A DNA stretch of 64,000 bases from Bacteroidales bacterium (GTDB lineage Bacteria > Bacteroidota > Bacteroidia > Bacteroidales > WCHB1-69): positions 62,001 to 126,000 of the forward strand of contig JAFTCA010000010.1 of the NCBI GenBank assembly GCA_017454945.1. Reading direction: 5' to 3'. The notes under the pieces are model-generated. The model searched no databases and had not been told where the DNA came from. It was given only the letters and a program-made list of their open reading frames with translations. Positions 25,161-35,696 of the stretch are shown here, piece after piece. Within the stretch, counting starts at the first letter, position 1, and each line of letters opens with the position of its first letter. The translations under genes were made by a program, and so were the position numbers.

Positions 25161-27092
25161 ATGCGACATCGTCTTTTTACATGTATCCTATTGATATTCG
25201 CGGTTTCCATGACGGCTTGGGGACAAGAGACCGCCAACAAGAAAATACTGAAACTGCGTGATAAGGCCAAGGACGCCATTGCCGAAAAAAGCTACGACAA
25301 GGCTACGCAATACCTGCAGAAAATCATGGCCATCGACCCGACTTACCCCGATGCCTACATCATGCAAGGCGATGTCTATAATTTCACCCTCAAGTCGGAA
25401 GCCGCTGCCGACAACTATAACAAGGCCATTACGCTTAGCAAGGATCCCAAGCCCATACTTTACTTCATCACCGCGGAGGAGGAACTGAAATGCGGCCGCT
25501 ACGAGTCGGCATACAACCATTACACCACCTACCTGGACAAGTCGTACGGCAACACCTCGCTGCTGCAAGAGGTTGAGAAAGGAATGAAAACCAGCAAGTT
25601 CGGCATGGAAGCCGTGAAGCATCCCGTCAACTTCGACCCGCAGAACATGGGTGCCAACATCAACTCTGAGTGGGACGAGTATCTGGCGGCCCTCACCGCC
25701 GACGAGTCGGAACTGATTTACACCGTGCGCCGCCCGCGCGACGAGAAGACCATTTGCCTGTTCTGTGTTACCGAAGAAGACTTTTACGCCAGCAACAAGG
25801 TGGACGGCCTGTGGCAGCCGCGCGAAGCGCTGGGAAGCCCCGTCAACTCGCACTACAACGAAGGGGCTCAGTGCATCTCTCCCGATGGCAAATACCTGTT
25901 CTACACCATGTGCAACACTGAAAGCGGCTACGGCAGCTGCGACCTCTACTGGTCGAAGCGCATCGGCAACCGCTGGTCGCGACCGCGCAACTTCGGCCCG
26001 CCAGTCAATACGGAGCACTGGGAGTCGCAACCTTCCATCGCCCCCGACGGCAAAACCATCTACTTCGCCTCAAACCGCCCGGGCGGCCATGGCGGCGTGG
26101 ACCTCTGGAAGACCGAAATGATTGCCGAAGGTGTCTTCTCCGTGCCTGAGAATCTGGGCTCTGTCATCAACACCAAAGAAGACGACACCGCCCCCTTCAT
26201 CCATACCGACGGCCGCACGCTCTACTTCGCCTCCGACGGCCATGTAGGCATGGGCGGCAAGGACCTTTTCTACGCCACACTGCTGAATAGCGGCTCGTGG
26301 ACAGAACCTAAGAACCTCGGCTACCCCATCAACACGGCAGCCGACGAGATCAACATCCTGATTAACGCCGCTGGCAACACCGCCTACTTCTCGTCCGACA
26401 AGGACGGGGGCTATGGCGGCCTCGACCTTTACTATTTCACGCTGGATGAACAAATTAGACCCACGCCAGTCACCTACATCAAAGGTCACATCACCGACGC
26501 CGCCACGAATGAGCCGCTCGAAGCGGCTATCGAACTGTTCGACCTGAACGAGAACAAGACCATCACCTCCACCACCTCCGACCCCATCACAGGCGAATTC
26601 CTCGCCTGCATCCTCACGGGGACCAATGTGCTGCTCAATGTCAACCATCCCTATTACCCCTTCTACTCCGAGAACTTCCAACTGGAGAAGAGCTCCACAG
26701 AACTGGAGCCCTTCATCAAGGACATCGCCCTGCGCCGTGCCGAAGTGGGCGCCTCCTTCATCCTGCGCAACATCTTCTTCGACTTCGACAAGAGCGACCT
26801 GAAGACGGAATCGTATGTCGAGCTGAACAAACTGGTGGACTACCTTAACAAGAACCAGACCGTCACCATCGAGATTGGCGGCTACACCGACAATCAGGGT
26901 AGCGACGAATACAACAAGAACTTGTCGCTCAACCGAGCCAAGTCTGTATATAACTACCTCATCTCCAAAGGCATCAAAGCCGACCGCCTGTCGTATGTGG
27001 GCTACGGCAAAGAGAAACCCGTGGCACCCAACGACACCGAAGAGGGCCGCGCCGCCAACCGAAGAACCGAATTCACTATCAAAAGCTATTAA
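25161..27092 (+). CDS. porE: PorE-like protein: TPR, PD40 propeller, carboxypeptidase-regulatory and OmpA domains
   Basis: A 643-residue envelope protein. Signal peptide (to AWGQE); TPR repeats (about 20-130, with YDKATQYLQKIMAIDPTYPD); WD40-like PD40 blades (about 160-420: APDGKTIYFASNRPGGHGG, HTDGRTLYFASDG); a carboxypeptidase-regulatory-like domain (about 430-520); and a C-terminal OmpA peptidoglycan-binding domain (about 530-643: GGYTDNQGSDEYNKNLS, GRAANRRTEF). This order is that of PorE of Porphyromonas gingivalis, thought to tie the T9SS to peptidoglycan; related OmpA/PD40 paralogues exist, so PorE itself is probable, not certain. Start at 25161 chosen from the promoter and signal peptide. 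tsaD follows after 5 bases. Confidence 0.8.
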   Translation: MRHRLFTCILLIFAVSMTAWGQETANKKILKLRDKAKDAIAEKSYDKATQYLQKIMAIDPTYPDAYIMQGDVYNFTLKSEAAADNYNKAITLSKDPKPILYFITAEEELKCGRYESAYNHYTTYLDKSYGNTSLLQEVEKGMKTSKFGMEAVKHPVNFDPQNMGANINSEWDEYLAALTADESELIYTVRRPRDEKTICLFCVTEEDFYASNKVDGLWQPREALGSPVNSHYNEGAQCISPDGKYLFYTMCNTESGYGSCDLYWSKRIGNRWSRPRNFGPPVNTEHWESQPSIAPDGKTIYFASNRPGGHGGVDLWKTEMIAEGVFSVPENLGSVINTKEDDTAPFIHTDGRTLYFASDGHVGMGGKDLFYATLLNSGSWTEPKNLGYPINTAADEINILINAAGNTAYFSSDKDGGYGGLDLYYFTLDEQIRPTPVTYIKGHITDAATNEPLEAAIELFDLNENKTITSTTSDPITGEFLACILTGTNVLLNVNHPYYPFYSENFQLEKSSTELEPFIKDIALRRAEVGASFILRNIFFDFDKSDLKTESYVELNKLVDYLNKNQTVTIEIGGYTDNQGSDEYNKNLSLNRAKSVYNYLISKGIKADRLSYVGYGKEKPVAPNDTEEGRAANRRTEFTIKSY

Positions 27093-27097
27093 ACACC

Positions 27098-28117
27098 ATG
27101 TCTGTCTATATTCTGGGTATCGAATCCTCCTGTGACGACACTTCCGCCGCTGTCATCTGCGACACCACCATCCTGTCGAATGTGATTGCAGGACAGGCCG
27201 TGCACGCCGAGTATGGCGGTGTAGTACCCGAACTGGCATCCAGAGCGCATCAGCAGAATATCATCCCCGTCATCGACACGGCACTCAAGCGCGCCGGCAT
27301 CCGCGCCGACCAGCTGTCGGCCATCGCCTACACCAACGGGCCGGGACTGCTGGGATCGCTACTGGTGGGCAGCTCGTTCGCCAAAGCCATGGCCTTCGGC
27401 CTTGACATTCCCATCATCGAAGCCGACCACCTGCAAGCCCATGTATTGGCCAACTTCCTCAACGCCAAGGATGAAGAAAAGCCAAAACCCTCGTTCCCCT
27501 TCCTCTGCCTGACCGTCTCGGGCGGCCATACCATGATACTGAAGGTGAATGACTATTTCGACATGCAGGTGCTGGGCAAGACCATTGACGATGCCGCAGG
27601 CGAGGCGTTCGACAAAGCCGCCAAGATTCTGGGACTGCCCTATCCGGGCGGGCCCGTCATCGACAAGCTGGCCAAAGAGGGCGACCCGAAACGGTTTTCG
27701 TTCGCCATCGCCCACATTCCGGGCCTCGACTTCAGTTTCAGCGGTCTGAAGACCTCCTTTCTCTACTTCATCCGTGACAACCTGAAAGAAAATCCCAATT
27801 TCATCGAGGAGAACAAAGCCGACCTGGCCGCCTCCATCCAATACGCCATCATCAAGTCGCTGACCGACAAAGTGGCCAAAGCACTGAAAGAGCACAAGTG
27901 CAATGACCTCGTGCTGGCTGGCGGCGTATCGGCCAACTCGGGACTGCGCGAAGCCATGCGCACGCTGGCCGACAAAACCCACCGGCAGCTTTTCCTGCCC
28001 GCTTTCAGTCTCACCACCGACAATGCCGCCATGGTGGCCGTTTGCGGCTACTTCAAATACCTGAAACACGAGTTTTCGTCGCTCAATGCCGCCCCCTACT
28101 CGGTGCAACGTTTATAG
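27098..28117 (+). CDS. tsaD: tRNA N6-adenosine threonylcarbamoyltransferase TsaD
   Basis: A 339-residue ASKHA-fold enzyme that transfers the threonylcarbamoyl group to A37 of ANN-decoding tRNAs. It begins ILGIESSCDDTSAAV and has GVVPELASRAHQQN, EADHLQAH (metal-binding histidines), CLTVSGGHT and LAGGVSANSGLR. Length is typical. It follows the PorE-like gene by 5 bases. The partner genes tsaB, tsaC and tsaE are not in the window. Confidence 0.96.
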   Translation: MSVYILGIESSCDDTSAAVICDTTILSNVIAGQAVHAEYGGVVPELASRAHQQNIIPVIDTALKRAGIRADQLSAIAYTNGPGLLGSLLVGSSFAKAMAFGLDIPIIEADHLQAHVLANFLNAKDEEKPKPSFPFLCLTVSGGHTMILKVNDYFDMQVLGKTIDDAAGEAFDKAAKILGLPYPGGPVIDKLAKEGDPKRFSFAIAHIPGLDFSFSGLKTSFLYFIRDNLKENPNFIEENKADLAASIQYAIIKSLTDKVAKALKEHKCNDLVLAGGVSANSGLREAMRTLADKTHRQLFLPAFSLTTDNAAMVAVCGYFKYLKHEFSSLNAAPYSVQRL

Positions 28118-28140
28118 TTTTTTATTCCAGAAAATTGATG

Positions 28141-28148
28141 TATTTTTG
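28141..28148 (+). promoter_or_regulatory. -7 promoter box TATTTTTG for the prolyl isomerase
   Basis: 27 bases before the ATG at 28176; upstream in-frame ATG at 28086 lies before it and is rejected. Confidence 0.65.
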
Positions 28149-28175
28149 CCGTTTCAATTGAAAAAAAACCTGATA

Positions 28176-28895
28176 ATGAAAAAACACACTCTCTTTTTAA
28201 TCCTCTGCGCAGCCTTCTGCCTCACCGCCTGCTCTTCGGTGAAGAACGGCGAAATGAGCCAAGGGAAAGACACGCAAACAAACAACAACAACATGGAAGA
28301 ACAACAGACCAAAGTCCAATTCGAGACCACTTTGGGCACCTTTACCATTGCCCTCTACAACGAAACACCGAAACACCGCGACAACTTCATCAAGCTGGTG
28401 AACGACAAATTCTACGATGGCATCCTTTTCCACCGTATCATCCAAGGCTTTATGGTGCAAACCGGCGACCCTGACTCGAAGACGGCGCAGCCTGGCCAAC
28501 CGCTGGGTCAAGGCGGTCCTGGCTACACCATCCCCGCCGAGTTTGTCCCCTCGTTGTACCACAAACGCGGAGCCGTTGCCGCTGCCCGTATGGGCGACAA
28601 TGTCAACCCGACCAAAGCCTCGTCTGGCTCGCAGTTCTACATTGTTGACGGCACCACCTTCGCCATGTCCGACCTGAACAACTTAGAGTGGCGTATGGGC
28701 CGCCAAATGACCGAAGAGCAGAAGACGACCTACTCGACCAAAGGCGGCGCACCCCATCTGGACGGTGCCTACACCGTTTTCGGCGAAGTGATTTCGGGAA
28801 TGAATGTCATCGACAAAATTGCCTCACAGCCTAAAGACGGCCGCGACCGTCCCCGCACCGACATCGCCATCATCTCGGCCAAAATCGTCCAATAA
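28176..28895 (+). CDS. Cyclophilin-type peptidyl-prolyl cis-trans isomerase lipoprotein
   Basis: A 239-residue lipoprotein: signal peptide and lipobox (LTAC), a short polar linker, then a cyclophilin domain (about 45-239) with FETTLGTFTIALYNETP, FHRIIQGFMVQTGDP, GSQFYIVDG and HLDGAYTVFGEVISGMNVID. It catalyses proline isomerisation in envelope proteins. The insertion WRMGRQMTEEQKTTYST before the HLDGAYTVFG motif is usual in Bacteroidota homologues. It precedes pheS by 41 bases. Confidence 0.92.
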   Translation: MKKHTLFLILCAAFCLTACSSVKNGEMSQGKDTQTNNNNMEEQQTKVQFETTLGTFTIALYNETPKHRDNFIKLVNDKFYDGILFHRIIQGFMVQTGDPDSKTAQPGQPLGQGGPGYTIPAEFVPSLYHKRGAVAAARMGDNVNPTKASSGSQFYIVDGTTFAMSDLNNLEWRMGRQMTEEQKTTYSTKGGAPHLDGAYTVFGEVISGMNVIDKIASQPKDGRDRPRTDIAIISAKIVQ

Positions 28896-28936
28896 TCATT
28901 TTTCGACAACTTTATCCGACTCAAAAATAACACACA

Positions 28937-29959
28937 ATGAAAAACATAGAAGATCTGCGTAACGAAATCCAACAGTTCAAAATCTCCAATGCCGAAGAAC
29001 TGGAACAGTTTCGAGTAAATTTCTTGAGCAAGAAAAGCGAGATCCAAGCCATGCTGGCTAACATCAAGAATGTGGTGGCCGAACAGCGGAGAACCTTCGG
29101 ACAACAGGTTAACGAGCTGAAGCAGATGGCACAGCAGATGTTTGAGGAAAACAAACAGAAACTGGAAAATTCGGTGGTCTATACGCAAAGCGAAACCGAC
29201 CTCACCCGTCCCGCTGCGGCTGTAGAGACTGGCTCATTACACCCCATCTCCCTGGTGATGAATGAAGTATGCAGCATCTTCGAAAATATCGGCTTCACCG
29301 TCGTTGACGGCCCCGAAGTGGAAGACGACTGGCACGTGTTCTCGGCCCTTAACTTCCCCGAAGAGCACCCCGCCCGCGACATGCAGGACACCTTCTTCAT
29401 CGACGTGCGCCCCGACATTGTGCTGCGCACCCACACCTCCTCGCTGCAAGTGAGAGCCATGGAAAAACAAAAGCCGCCCATCCGCGTCATCTGCCCGGGC
29501 CGCGTGTTCCGCAACGAGGTCATCACCTCCCGCTCGCACTGCATCTTCCATCAGGTGGAAGGCCTCTATATTGCTGAAAAAGTGTCGTTTGCCGACATGA
29601 AGCAAACCCTGCTCTACTTCGCCCGCAAGATGTTCGGCGAAGAGACCAAGATACGCCTCCGCCCCTCCTACTTCCCCTTCACCGAACCGTCGGCCGAAAT
29701 GGACATCGAGTGCAAAATCTGCGGCGGCAAAGGCTGCTCGGTCTGCAAACATTCGGGCTGGGTGGAAGTGCTCGGCTGCGGCATGGTGGACCCCAACGTA
29801 TTGGAAAACTGCAACATCGACAGCAAGAAATACACGGGCTACGCCTTCGGCATCGGCATCGAAAGAATGACTATGCTGAAATACAAAACCAATGATATCC
29901 GCCTCTTCTTCGAGAACGATATCCGCTTCCTGCAACAATTCCAATCAGCCTCTTTCTAA
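28937..29959 (+). CDS. pheS: Phenylalanyl-tRNA synthetase alpha subunit
   Basis: A 340-residue class II synthetase subunit: N-terminal coiled coil (about 1-85), then the catalytic core with motif 1 (HPISLVMNEVCSIFENIGF), motif 2 (CPGRVFRNEVITSRSHCIFH, VEGLYI) and motif 3 (GYAFGIGIERMTMLKY). A CxxC pair region (CKICGGKGCSVC, about 255-270) interrupts the core, as in many bacterial PheS. It charges tRNA-Phe, whose gene lies at 50325. pheT is not in the window, the usual state in Bacteroidales. Confidence 0.96.
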   Translation: MKNIEDLRNEIQQFKISNAEELEQFRVNFLSKKSEIQAMLANIKNVVAEQRRTFGQQVNELKQMAQQMFEENKQKLENSVVYTQSETDLTRPAAAVETGSLHPISLVMNEVCSIFENIGFTVVDGPEVEDDWHVFSALNFPEEHPARDMQDTFFIDVRPDIVLRTHTSSLQVRAMEKQKPPIRVICPGRVFRNEVITSRSHCIFHQVEGLYIAEKVSFADMKQTLLYFARKMFGEETKIRLRPSYFPFTEPSAEMDIECKICGGKGCSVCKHSGWVEVLGCGMVDPNVLENCNIDSKKYTGYAFGIGIERMTMLKYKTNDIRLFFENDIRFLQQFQSASF

Positions 29960-29987
29960 CAACTTGAAATCTTAAAATCTCAAAGAT

Positions 29988-31142
29988 ATGATATACTTAG
30001 ACAATTCCGCAACAACCTTTCCTAAACCTATTGAGGTTTATGACTTTATGAATAATTTCTACCGCACTCATGGCGTGAATCCGGGCCGCTCGGGCTTCGA
30101 TGCCGCCATCGAGACTGGCGAACTGGTGTCGGATACGCGCAAAATGCTGACCAAGCTCTTCAACGGCGGGGACGACTATAACCGCCTGACTTTCAGCTAT
30201 AACGCCACCGACTCGTTAAATATGATTCTGCAAGGTTTAGCGGAAAAAGGTATGCACGTGATTACCACCATGCTGGAACACAACTCTGTGCTCCGTCCGC
30301 TCTACTGCATGGAACAGAAGGGACTTATCGAAGTGACCTACCTGCCTTTCGACGAAAGAGGCTACGTGGATCCCGACGATGTGAAGAAAGCCATCAAGAG
30401 CAACACCAAACTGGTGGTTTGCACCCACTCGTCCAACGTTATCGGCACCATCCAGCCGCTGAGCGCCATCGGTAAGATATGCAAGGAAAACGGCTTGACT
30501 TTCGTGGTGGACGGCAGCCAGGGCGCCGGCTCGGTGAACATGGACATGCAGGCTTTGGGCGTGGATGTTTACGTATTTACCGGCCACAAATGCCTGATGG
30601 GACCCACCGGCATCGGCGGCTCCTACGTGCGCGAAGGCGTGACCGTTGGTCAGACCCGTTTTGGCGGCACTGGCGTAAGATCAGCCGTGCCCTGCCACCT
30701 CGAGGAGTATCCCTACCGCCTCGAAGCCGGCACCATCAACCTGCTGGGTATCGCTGGCCTCAACGCTGGTGTGAAATGGATTACAGAACAAGGTATCGAA
30801 AATATCCATGCACAGGAAATGAGATTGTGGGACAAGCTGAGAAAAGGGCTGCGCGAGATTGAAGGCGTGACCGTCTATTGCGCCACCTCCGTCGAAAACC
30901 AGAACCCCGTGCTCTCGTTCAACGTGAAGGGCTTCGACGCCGGCGACGTGGGCACCATGCTTGATGTGGACTACGACATCGCCTGCCGCACCGGCTTGCA
31001 ATGCGCACCCAAAGTACATATCGGCATCGGCACCTTCGACATGCACGGCACCGTCAGACTAAGCATCGGCGCTTTCAACACCGAAGCCGACATCGACGCC
31101 GCCATCCAGGCAGTGAAAGAAATTGCCGCCATTAAAAACTGA
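29988..31142 (+). CDS. Cysteine-desulfurase-like class V aminotransferase
   Basis: A 384-residue PLP enzyme. Start MIYLDNSATTFPKP is the family N-terminus; HSSNVIGTIQPLSAIG, VDGSQGAGSVNMDMQALGVD and FTGHKCLMGPTGIGG (Schiff-base lysine) follow. RTGLQCAPKVHIGIG near the C-terminus holds the catalytic cysteine. This matches the TIGR01977 group (selenocysteine-lyase/cysteine-desulfurase-like) rather than IscS or SufS. It would release sulfur or selenium from cysteine or selenocysteine; the acceptor is unknown. No Fe-S assembly genes are nearby. Followed closely by the lipid-kinase gene. Confidence 0.88.
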   Translation: MIYLDNSATTFPKPIEVYDFMNNFYRTHGVNPGRSGFDAAIETGELVSDTRKMLTKLFNGGDDYNRLTFSYNATDSLNMILQGLAEKGMHVITTMLEHNSVLRPLYCMEQKGLIEVTYLPFDERGYVDPDDVKKAIKSNTKLVVCTHSSNVIGTIQPLSAIGKICKENGLTFVVDGSQGAGSVNMDMQALGVDVYVFTGHKCLMGPTGIGGSYVREGVTVGQTRFGGTGVRSAVPCHLEEYPYRLEAGTINLLGIAGLNAGVKWITEQGIENIHAQEMRLWDKLRKGLREIEGVTVYCATSVENQNPVLSFNVKGFDAGDVGTMLDVDYDIACRTGLQCAPKVHIGIGTFDMHGTVRLSIGAFNTEADIDAAIQAVKEIAAIKN

Positions 31143-31153
31143 TAATCTTTTTC

Positions 31154-32035
31154 ATGAAGAAACGGATTCTATTCATTATCAATCCGATTTCGGGTATCAA
31201 AAGAATCATCAACTTCGAGCGTGTCATCCAACGGAAAATCGACCACGCCAAGTTTGATGTGTCCATCCGCTACACAGAATACAAAGGCCACGGTTCTCTG
31301 CTCGCCCGCGAGGCAGTAGAGAACCGCACCGATATTGTGGTGGCCGTGGGCGGCGACGGCACCATCAACGAGATCGCCACCCAGCTGGTACATACCGACA
31401 CCATCATGGGCATCATCCCCGCCGGCAGCGGCAACGGCATGGCCTTCCACCTCAATATCCCCATCGTGGCAACCAAAGCCGTCAAGGTTATCAACAAACT
31501 CAAAACCACCAAGATAGATGTCTGCAAACTGAACGACTACCACTTCTTCAGCGTGGCGGGCATCGGTTTCGACGCCAAGGTGGCCTACGACTTTAACTCG
31601 GAGAAACACCGCGGCTTCAACAACTACCTTAAACAAGTCATCAAAAACTACCTGCACTACAAGCAGGACCTGTTCCGCATATCCTACAGCGACACAACTA
31701 TCGACAAAGAGGCCTTCTTCATCACCTTCGCCAACTCATCGCAATGGGGCTTCAATATCAAGATGGCGCCCTTTGCCTCCATCCAAGACGGACTGGTTGA
31801 CGTGTGCATCTTCCACAAGCCACCGTTTTACATGATTCTGCCCACGGCGGGCAACCTCCTCACCAACCAAATTGACAAAGACCCCATCACCGAATACATC
31901 CATTGCAGCCAAGTGGACATCTCCACCAAAGACGGGCTGCCCATCTATCTGCATATAGATGGGGATGCCGTAGAGCCCACCAAAGAGGTGCATGTCCGCG
32001 TCATCCCCAAAGCTTTGAATATGATTGTCGGCTAA
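31154..32035 (+). CDS. YegS/DagK-family lipid kinase
   Basis: A 293-residue diacylglycerol-kinase-fold protein with the nucleotide motif VAVGGDGTINEIATQLV and PAGSGNGMAFHLNI (GTGN-type motif with Ser), and C-terminal LPIYLHIDGDAVEP. It phosphorylates diacylglycerol, sphingosine-like or other lipids; Bacteroidota make sphingolipids, so the substrate is open. It follows the desulfurase-like gene by 11 bases and converges on rny with 5 bases between the stops. Confidence 0.88.
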   Translation: MKKRILFIINPISGIKRIINFERVIQRKIDHAKFDVSIRYTEYKGHGSLLAREAVENRTDIVVAVGGDGTINEIATQLVHTDTIMGIIPAGSGNGMAFHLNIPIVATKAVKVINKLKTTKIDVCKLNDYHFFSVAGIGFDAKVAYDFNSEKHRGFNNYLKQVIKNYLHYKQDLFRISYSDTTIDKEAFFITFANSSQWGFNIKMAPFASIQDGLVDVCIFHKPPFYMILPTAGNLLTNQIDKDPITEYIHCSQVDISTKDGLPIYLHIDGDAVEPTKEVHVRVIPKALNMIVG

Positions 32036-32040
32036 TACCG

Positions 32041-33582
32041 CTATCTTGCAAAATTAACCGAACGCGTGTCCCTGATAACCGTGATCTTGATCTGACCAGG
32101 ATAGGTCATTTCGTTTTGGATACGGCGCGACAGGTCGAATGAAATCTGGTTAGCCTGCTCGTCGGTTACCTTTTCGGCACTTACAATCACACGCAGCTCA
32201 CGACCGGCCTGTACGGCAAAGGTTTTCACCACGCCGGGATAGGTCAAGGCGATGTTTTCCAAGTCGTTGAGACGCTTCATGTAGGCCTCTACCACCTCGC
32301 GGCGGGCACCCGGACGGGCACCAGAGATGGCGTCGCAAACCTGTACCAGAGGAGCAATCAAAGAGGTCATCTCCATCTCATCGTGGTGGGCACCGATGGC
32401 GTTCACCACTTCAGGACGCTCCTTGTACTGCTCGGCCAGCTGGGCACCATAAAGTGCGTGCGGCAGTTCGGGCTCATTATCAGGCACTTTGCCTATGTCG
32501 TGCAACAAACCGGCGCGCTTGGCCAACTTGGGGTTCAAGCCCAACTCAGCAGCCATGATGGCACACAGGTTGGCCACCTCCTTTGAGTGTTGCAGCAGGT
32601 TCTGTCCGTACGATGAACGGTATCTCATCTTGCCCACCAGACGCATCAGGTCGTGGTGTATATTGTGGATACCCAGGTCGATACAGGTACGTTTACCCAA
32701 CTCGGCAATCTCCTGCTCAATTTGTTTTTTGGTCTTGGCCACAATCTCTTCGATGCGGGCGGGGTGAATACGGCCGTCGGTAACCAGCTTTTGCAGCGAC
32801 AGACGGGCAATCTCACGGCGCACAGGGTCGAAGCTCGACAGCAGGATGGCATCCGGGAAATCGTCGATGATAATGTCCACACCCGTCAGGTTCTCCAGCG
32901 TGCGGATGTTACGGCCTTCACGACCGATGATACGACCCTTGATTTCGTCGTTCTCAATGTTGAACACCGACACGGCATTCTCCATGGCCGTCTCCACGCC
33001 CGTGCGCTGTATCGACTTGATGACGATTTTCTTAGCCTCCATATTGGCGGTGTTCTTGGCCTCGTCCATCACCTCCTTCACCAGCACCATGGCCTCGGCT
33101 CTCGCTTCGTCTTCCATCAGCTGGATGAGCTGCTCCTTGGCCTGCTGTGCCGACAACTCGGCAATAGATTCCAGCTTGCTCTTCTGAATGGCGGTCTGTT
33201 TTTCCAACTCGGCCTGCTTCTGCTTGTTGATGTCCAGCTGTTTGTTGAGGTTTTCCTTCACCTGGTTCAGCTCGTTGTTCTTGCGGTTCACGTCTTCCAG
33301 TTTCTGGTTCAGCGTGGCCTCTTTCTGCTTGATACGGTTCTCACCTACAGCAATTTGCTGGTTCTTTTCCTGCACCATCTTCTCGTGCTCGCTCTTCAAC
33401 TGAAGGAACTTTTCCTTGGCTTGCAGGATCTTCTCTTTTTTCAACAGTTCGGCGTCTTCTTCCGCCTTCTTCAGCAGATTGCGGCTGCTACGGGTAAGCG
33501 AATTGCGAAGCAATGTGTACGCCAATGCAATACCCACGCCGATACCGCATACAATTCCGATAATTATACTTATAATAGGCAT
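32041..33582 (-). CDS. rny: Ribonuclease Y
   Basis: A 513-residue membrane-anchored endoribonuclease: N-terminal transmembrane helix ([19 protein letters not shown]), long coiled coil (about 30-205), KH domain (about 205-270, [17 protein letters not shown]) and HD phosphohydrolase domain (about 320-430, [11 protein letters not shown] and LLHDIGK giving the metal-binding HD). It starts general mRNA decay. Gene order zapA - 6S-like RNA - rny recurs in Bacteroidota as far as I know. Confidence 0.95.
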   Translation of the reverse strand: MPIISIIIGIVCGIGVGIALAYTLLRNSLTRSSRNLLKKAEEDAELLKKEKILQAKEKFLQLKSEHEKMVQEKNQQIAVGENRIKQKEATLNQKLEDVNRKNNELNQVKENLNKQLDINKQKQAELEKQTAIQKSKLESIAELSAQQAKEQLIQLMEDEARAEAMVLVKEVMDEAKNTANMEAKKIVIKSIQRTGVETAMENAVSVFNIENDEIKGRIIGREGRNIRTLENLTGVDIIIDDFPDAILLSSFDPVRREIARLSLQKLVTDGRIHPARIEEIVAKTKKQIEQEIAELGKRTCIDLGIHNIHHDLMRLVGKMRYRSSYGQNLLQHSKEVANLCAIMAAELGLNPKLAKRAGLLHDIGKVPDNEPELPHALYGAQLAEQYKERPEVVNAIGAHHDEMEMTSLIAPLVQVCDAISGARPGARREVVEAYMKRLNDLENIALTYPGVVKTFAVQAGRELRVIVSAEKVTDEQANQISFDLSRRIQNEMTYPGQIKITVIRDTRSVNFAR

Positions 33583-33653
33583 TTTGATGATTGTTTAAAG
33601 TTAGTATATATGTTGAGTTTTGTTTCTTCTAAGAATGGAAAGATATAAAAAAA

Positions 33654-33843
33654 GCCCGCCTTAAGTCCCATAGGGTTTCGAATAAACTCCTATTAAAAAC
33701 GGTGAAGGGTTCCCCTCTCCTCGAAAGTCCCACGGGCACGAATGCCTTATCTTGCGATAATTAGGGCCGGTTCTAAAAAAGGGCGAAATTAACCTTCGTT
33801 TGTATACTGTTGAGTTTAACAAACGTATCTGAACTTAGGCGGG
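33654..33843 (-). ncRNA. ssrS: Probable 6S RNA
   Basis: A gene-free stretch of 288 bases between zapA and rny. Read on the minus strand, about 190 nt begin CCCGCCTAAGTTC and end GGACTTAAGGCGGGC followed by T7, so the ends pair into a closing stem with one bulge, and the stem plus T run forms the terminator. Internal parts include hairpins GTTTG...CAAAC and TTATC-GCAA-GATAA and a long unpaired middle, consistent with the open-bubble rod of 6S RNA. Position beside zapA mirrors the zapA-ssrS order in other bacteria. I could not run a covariance model; identity is inference. Confidence 0.6.
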
Positions 33844-33870
33844 ATTAATCTTCTTCAAAGAACGTCTTTT

Positions 33871-34167
33871 TCAATCATTTTCAAAATTATCTGCCAACTT
33901 ATTCAGCTCCTGCATTTTAGGAACCAAATCCTCATCATAGTCATTCAGTCTCTCCTCATTCTCAATCCATTTCACCACAAAATCGACCAATATTTTCGAC
34001 AGCAAGTCTTGATGATCAGTATAGGCCCACTGTTTGGCAAACCTCAGAAAACTCTCGTTGATTATTTTTTCAGCTTCCCGGTAATAGTATTCCCACTCCT
34101 TGTTGATTACAACTTCCACAAACCTATCTGCTACAGCGAGTTTTATCTTTATCTTTTCGTCTTCCAT
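33871..34167 (-). CDS. zapA: ZapA-like cell-division protein
   Basis: A 98-residue protein with a short beta-rich N-terminus (IKIKLAVADRFVEVVINKEWE), the EYYYREAEKIINESFLRFA segment and a C-terminal coiled coil (VKWIENEERLND to LNKLADNF). This is the ZapA layout: a small FtsZ-binding protein that bundles Z-ring filaments. It follows the coiled-coil gene by one base and precedes the likely 6S RNA. Confidence 0.75.
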   Translation of the reverse strand: MEDEKIKIKLAVADRFVEVVINKEWEYYYREAEKIINESFLRFAKQWAYTDHQDLLSKILVDFVVKWIENEERLNDYDEDLVPKMQELNKLADNFEND

Positions 34168-34168
34168 A

Positions 34169-34456
34169 CTATTTTCCGAGATATTCTATACAATTGTCTA
34201 TCTCCCGCACTAAATCATTGATTTCTTTCTTTATATCTTTTTTATCTTCTTTATTTAATATCGTTTTGGTTATCGTTACTAATTTATATTTTTCTTCATT
34301 CTCTTGCAGTTGCAGTTTCAACCTGCCCAATTCCTCCTGCAGCCTTTCGTTCTCCGCTTTCAGCTCCTCATTCTCCTTTTTGCACTCTTGGTATCTGACG
34401 GTGGCTTGCTTAATTTTATACTCTACTTGGTTATATAAACTTAAAAAGGAGTCCAT
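34169..34456 (-). CDS. Small coiled-coil protein, function unknown
   Basis: A 95-residue protein that is almost all coiled coil (about 5-65, ENEELKAENERLQEELGRLK) with a C-terminal helix (INDLVREIDNCIEYLGK). It is cotranscribed with zapA and ends one base before it. A division-related role beside ZapA is plausible; no catalytic motif is present. Confidence 0.7.
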   Translation of the reverse strand: MDSFLSLYNQVEYKIKQATVRYQECKKENEELKAENERLQEELGRLKLQLQENEEKYKLVTITKTILNKEDKKDIKKEINDLVREIDNCIEYLGK

Positions 34457-34472
34457 CGTAAGGTTTAAAATG

Positions 34473-34480
34473 CAAAATTA
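34473..34480 (-). promoter_or_regulatory. -7 promoter box TAATTTTG for the coiled-coil/zapA pair
   Basis: Plus-strand CAAAATTA, 16 bases before the ATG at 34456. Confidence 0.55.
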
Positions 34481-34528
34481 CACAAAATAATTTATCAAAG
34501 TGCATGCAGAAAAAATTTCAGATGCGCT

Positions 34529-35617
<1,089 letters not shown>

Positions 35618-35640
35618 TGCAATGCGTTGTTTTGAAGATG

Positions 35641-35648
35641 CAAAAGTA
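35641..35648 (-). promoter_or_regulatory. -7 promoter box TACTTTTG for prfA
   Basis: Plus-strand CAAAAGTA, 23 bases before the ATG at 35617. Confidence 0.55.
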
Positions 35649-35696
35649 CAAAAAATACGGACATACTTAACAGAGGAATCCGTGTTGGCCTATGGC

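Noticed and set aside
32653..33648. 331-codon plus-strand frame
   Set aside because: Mirror of the rny coiled-coil coding region.
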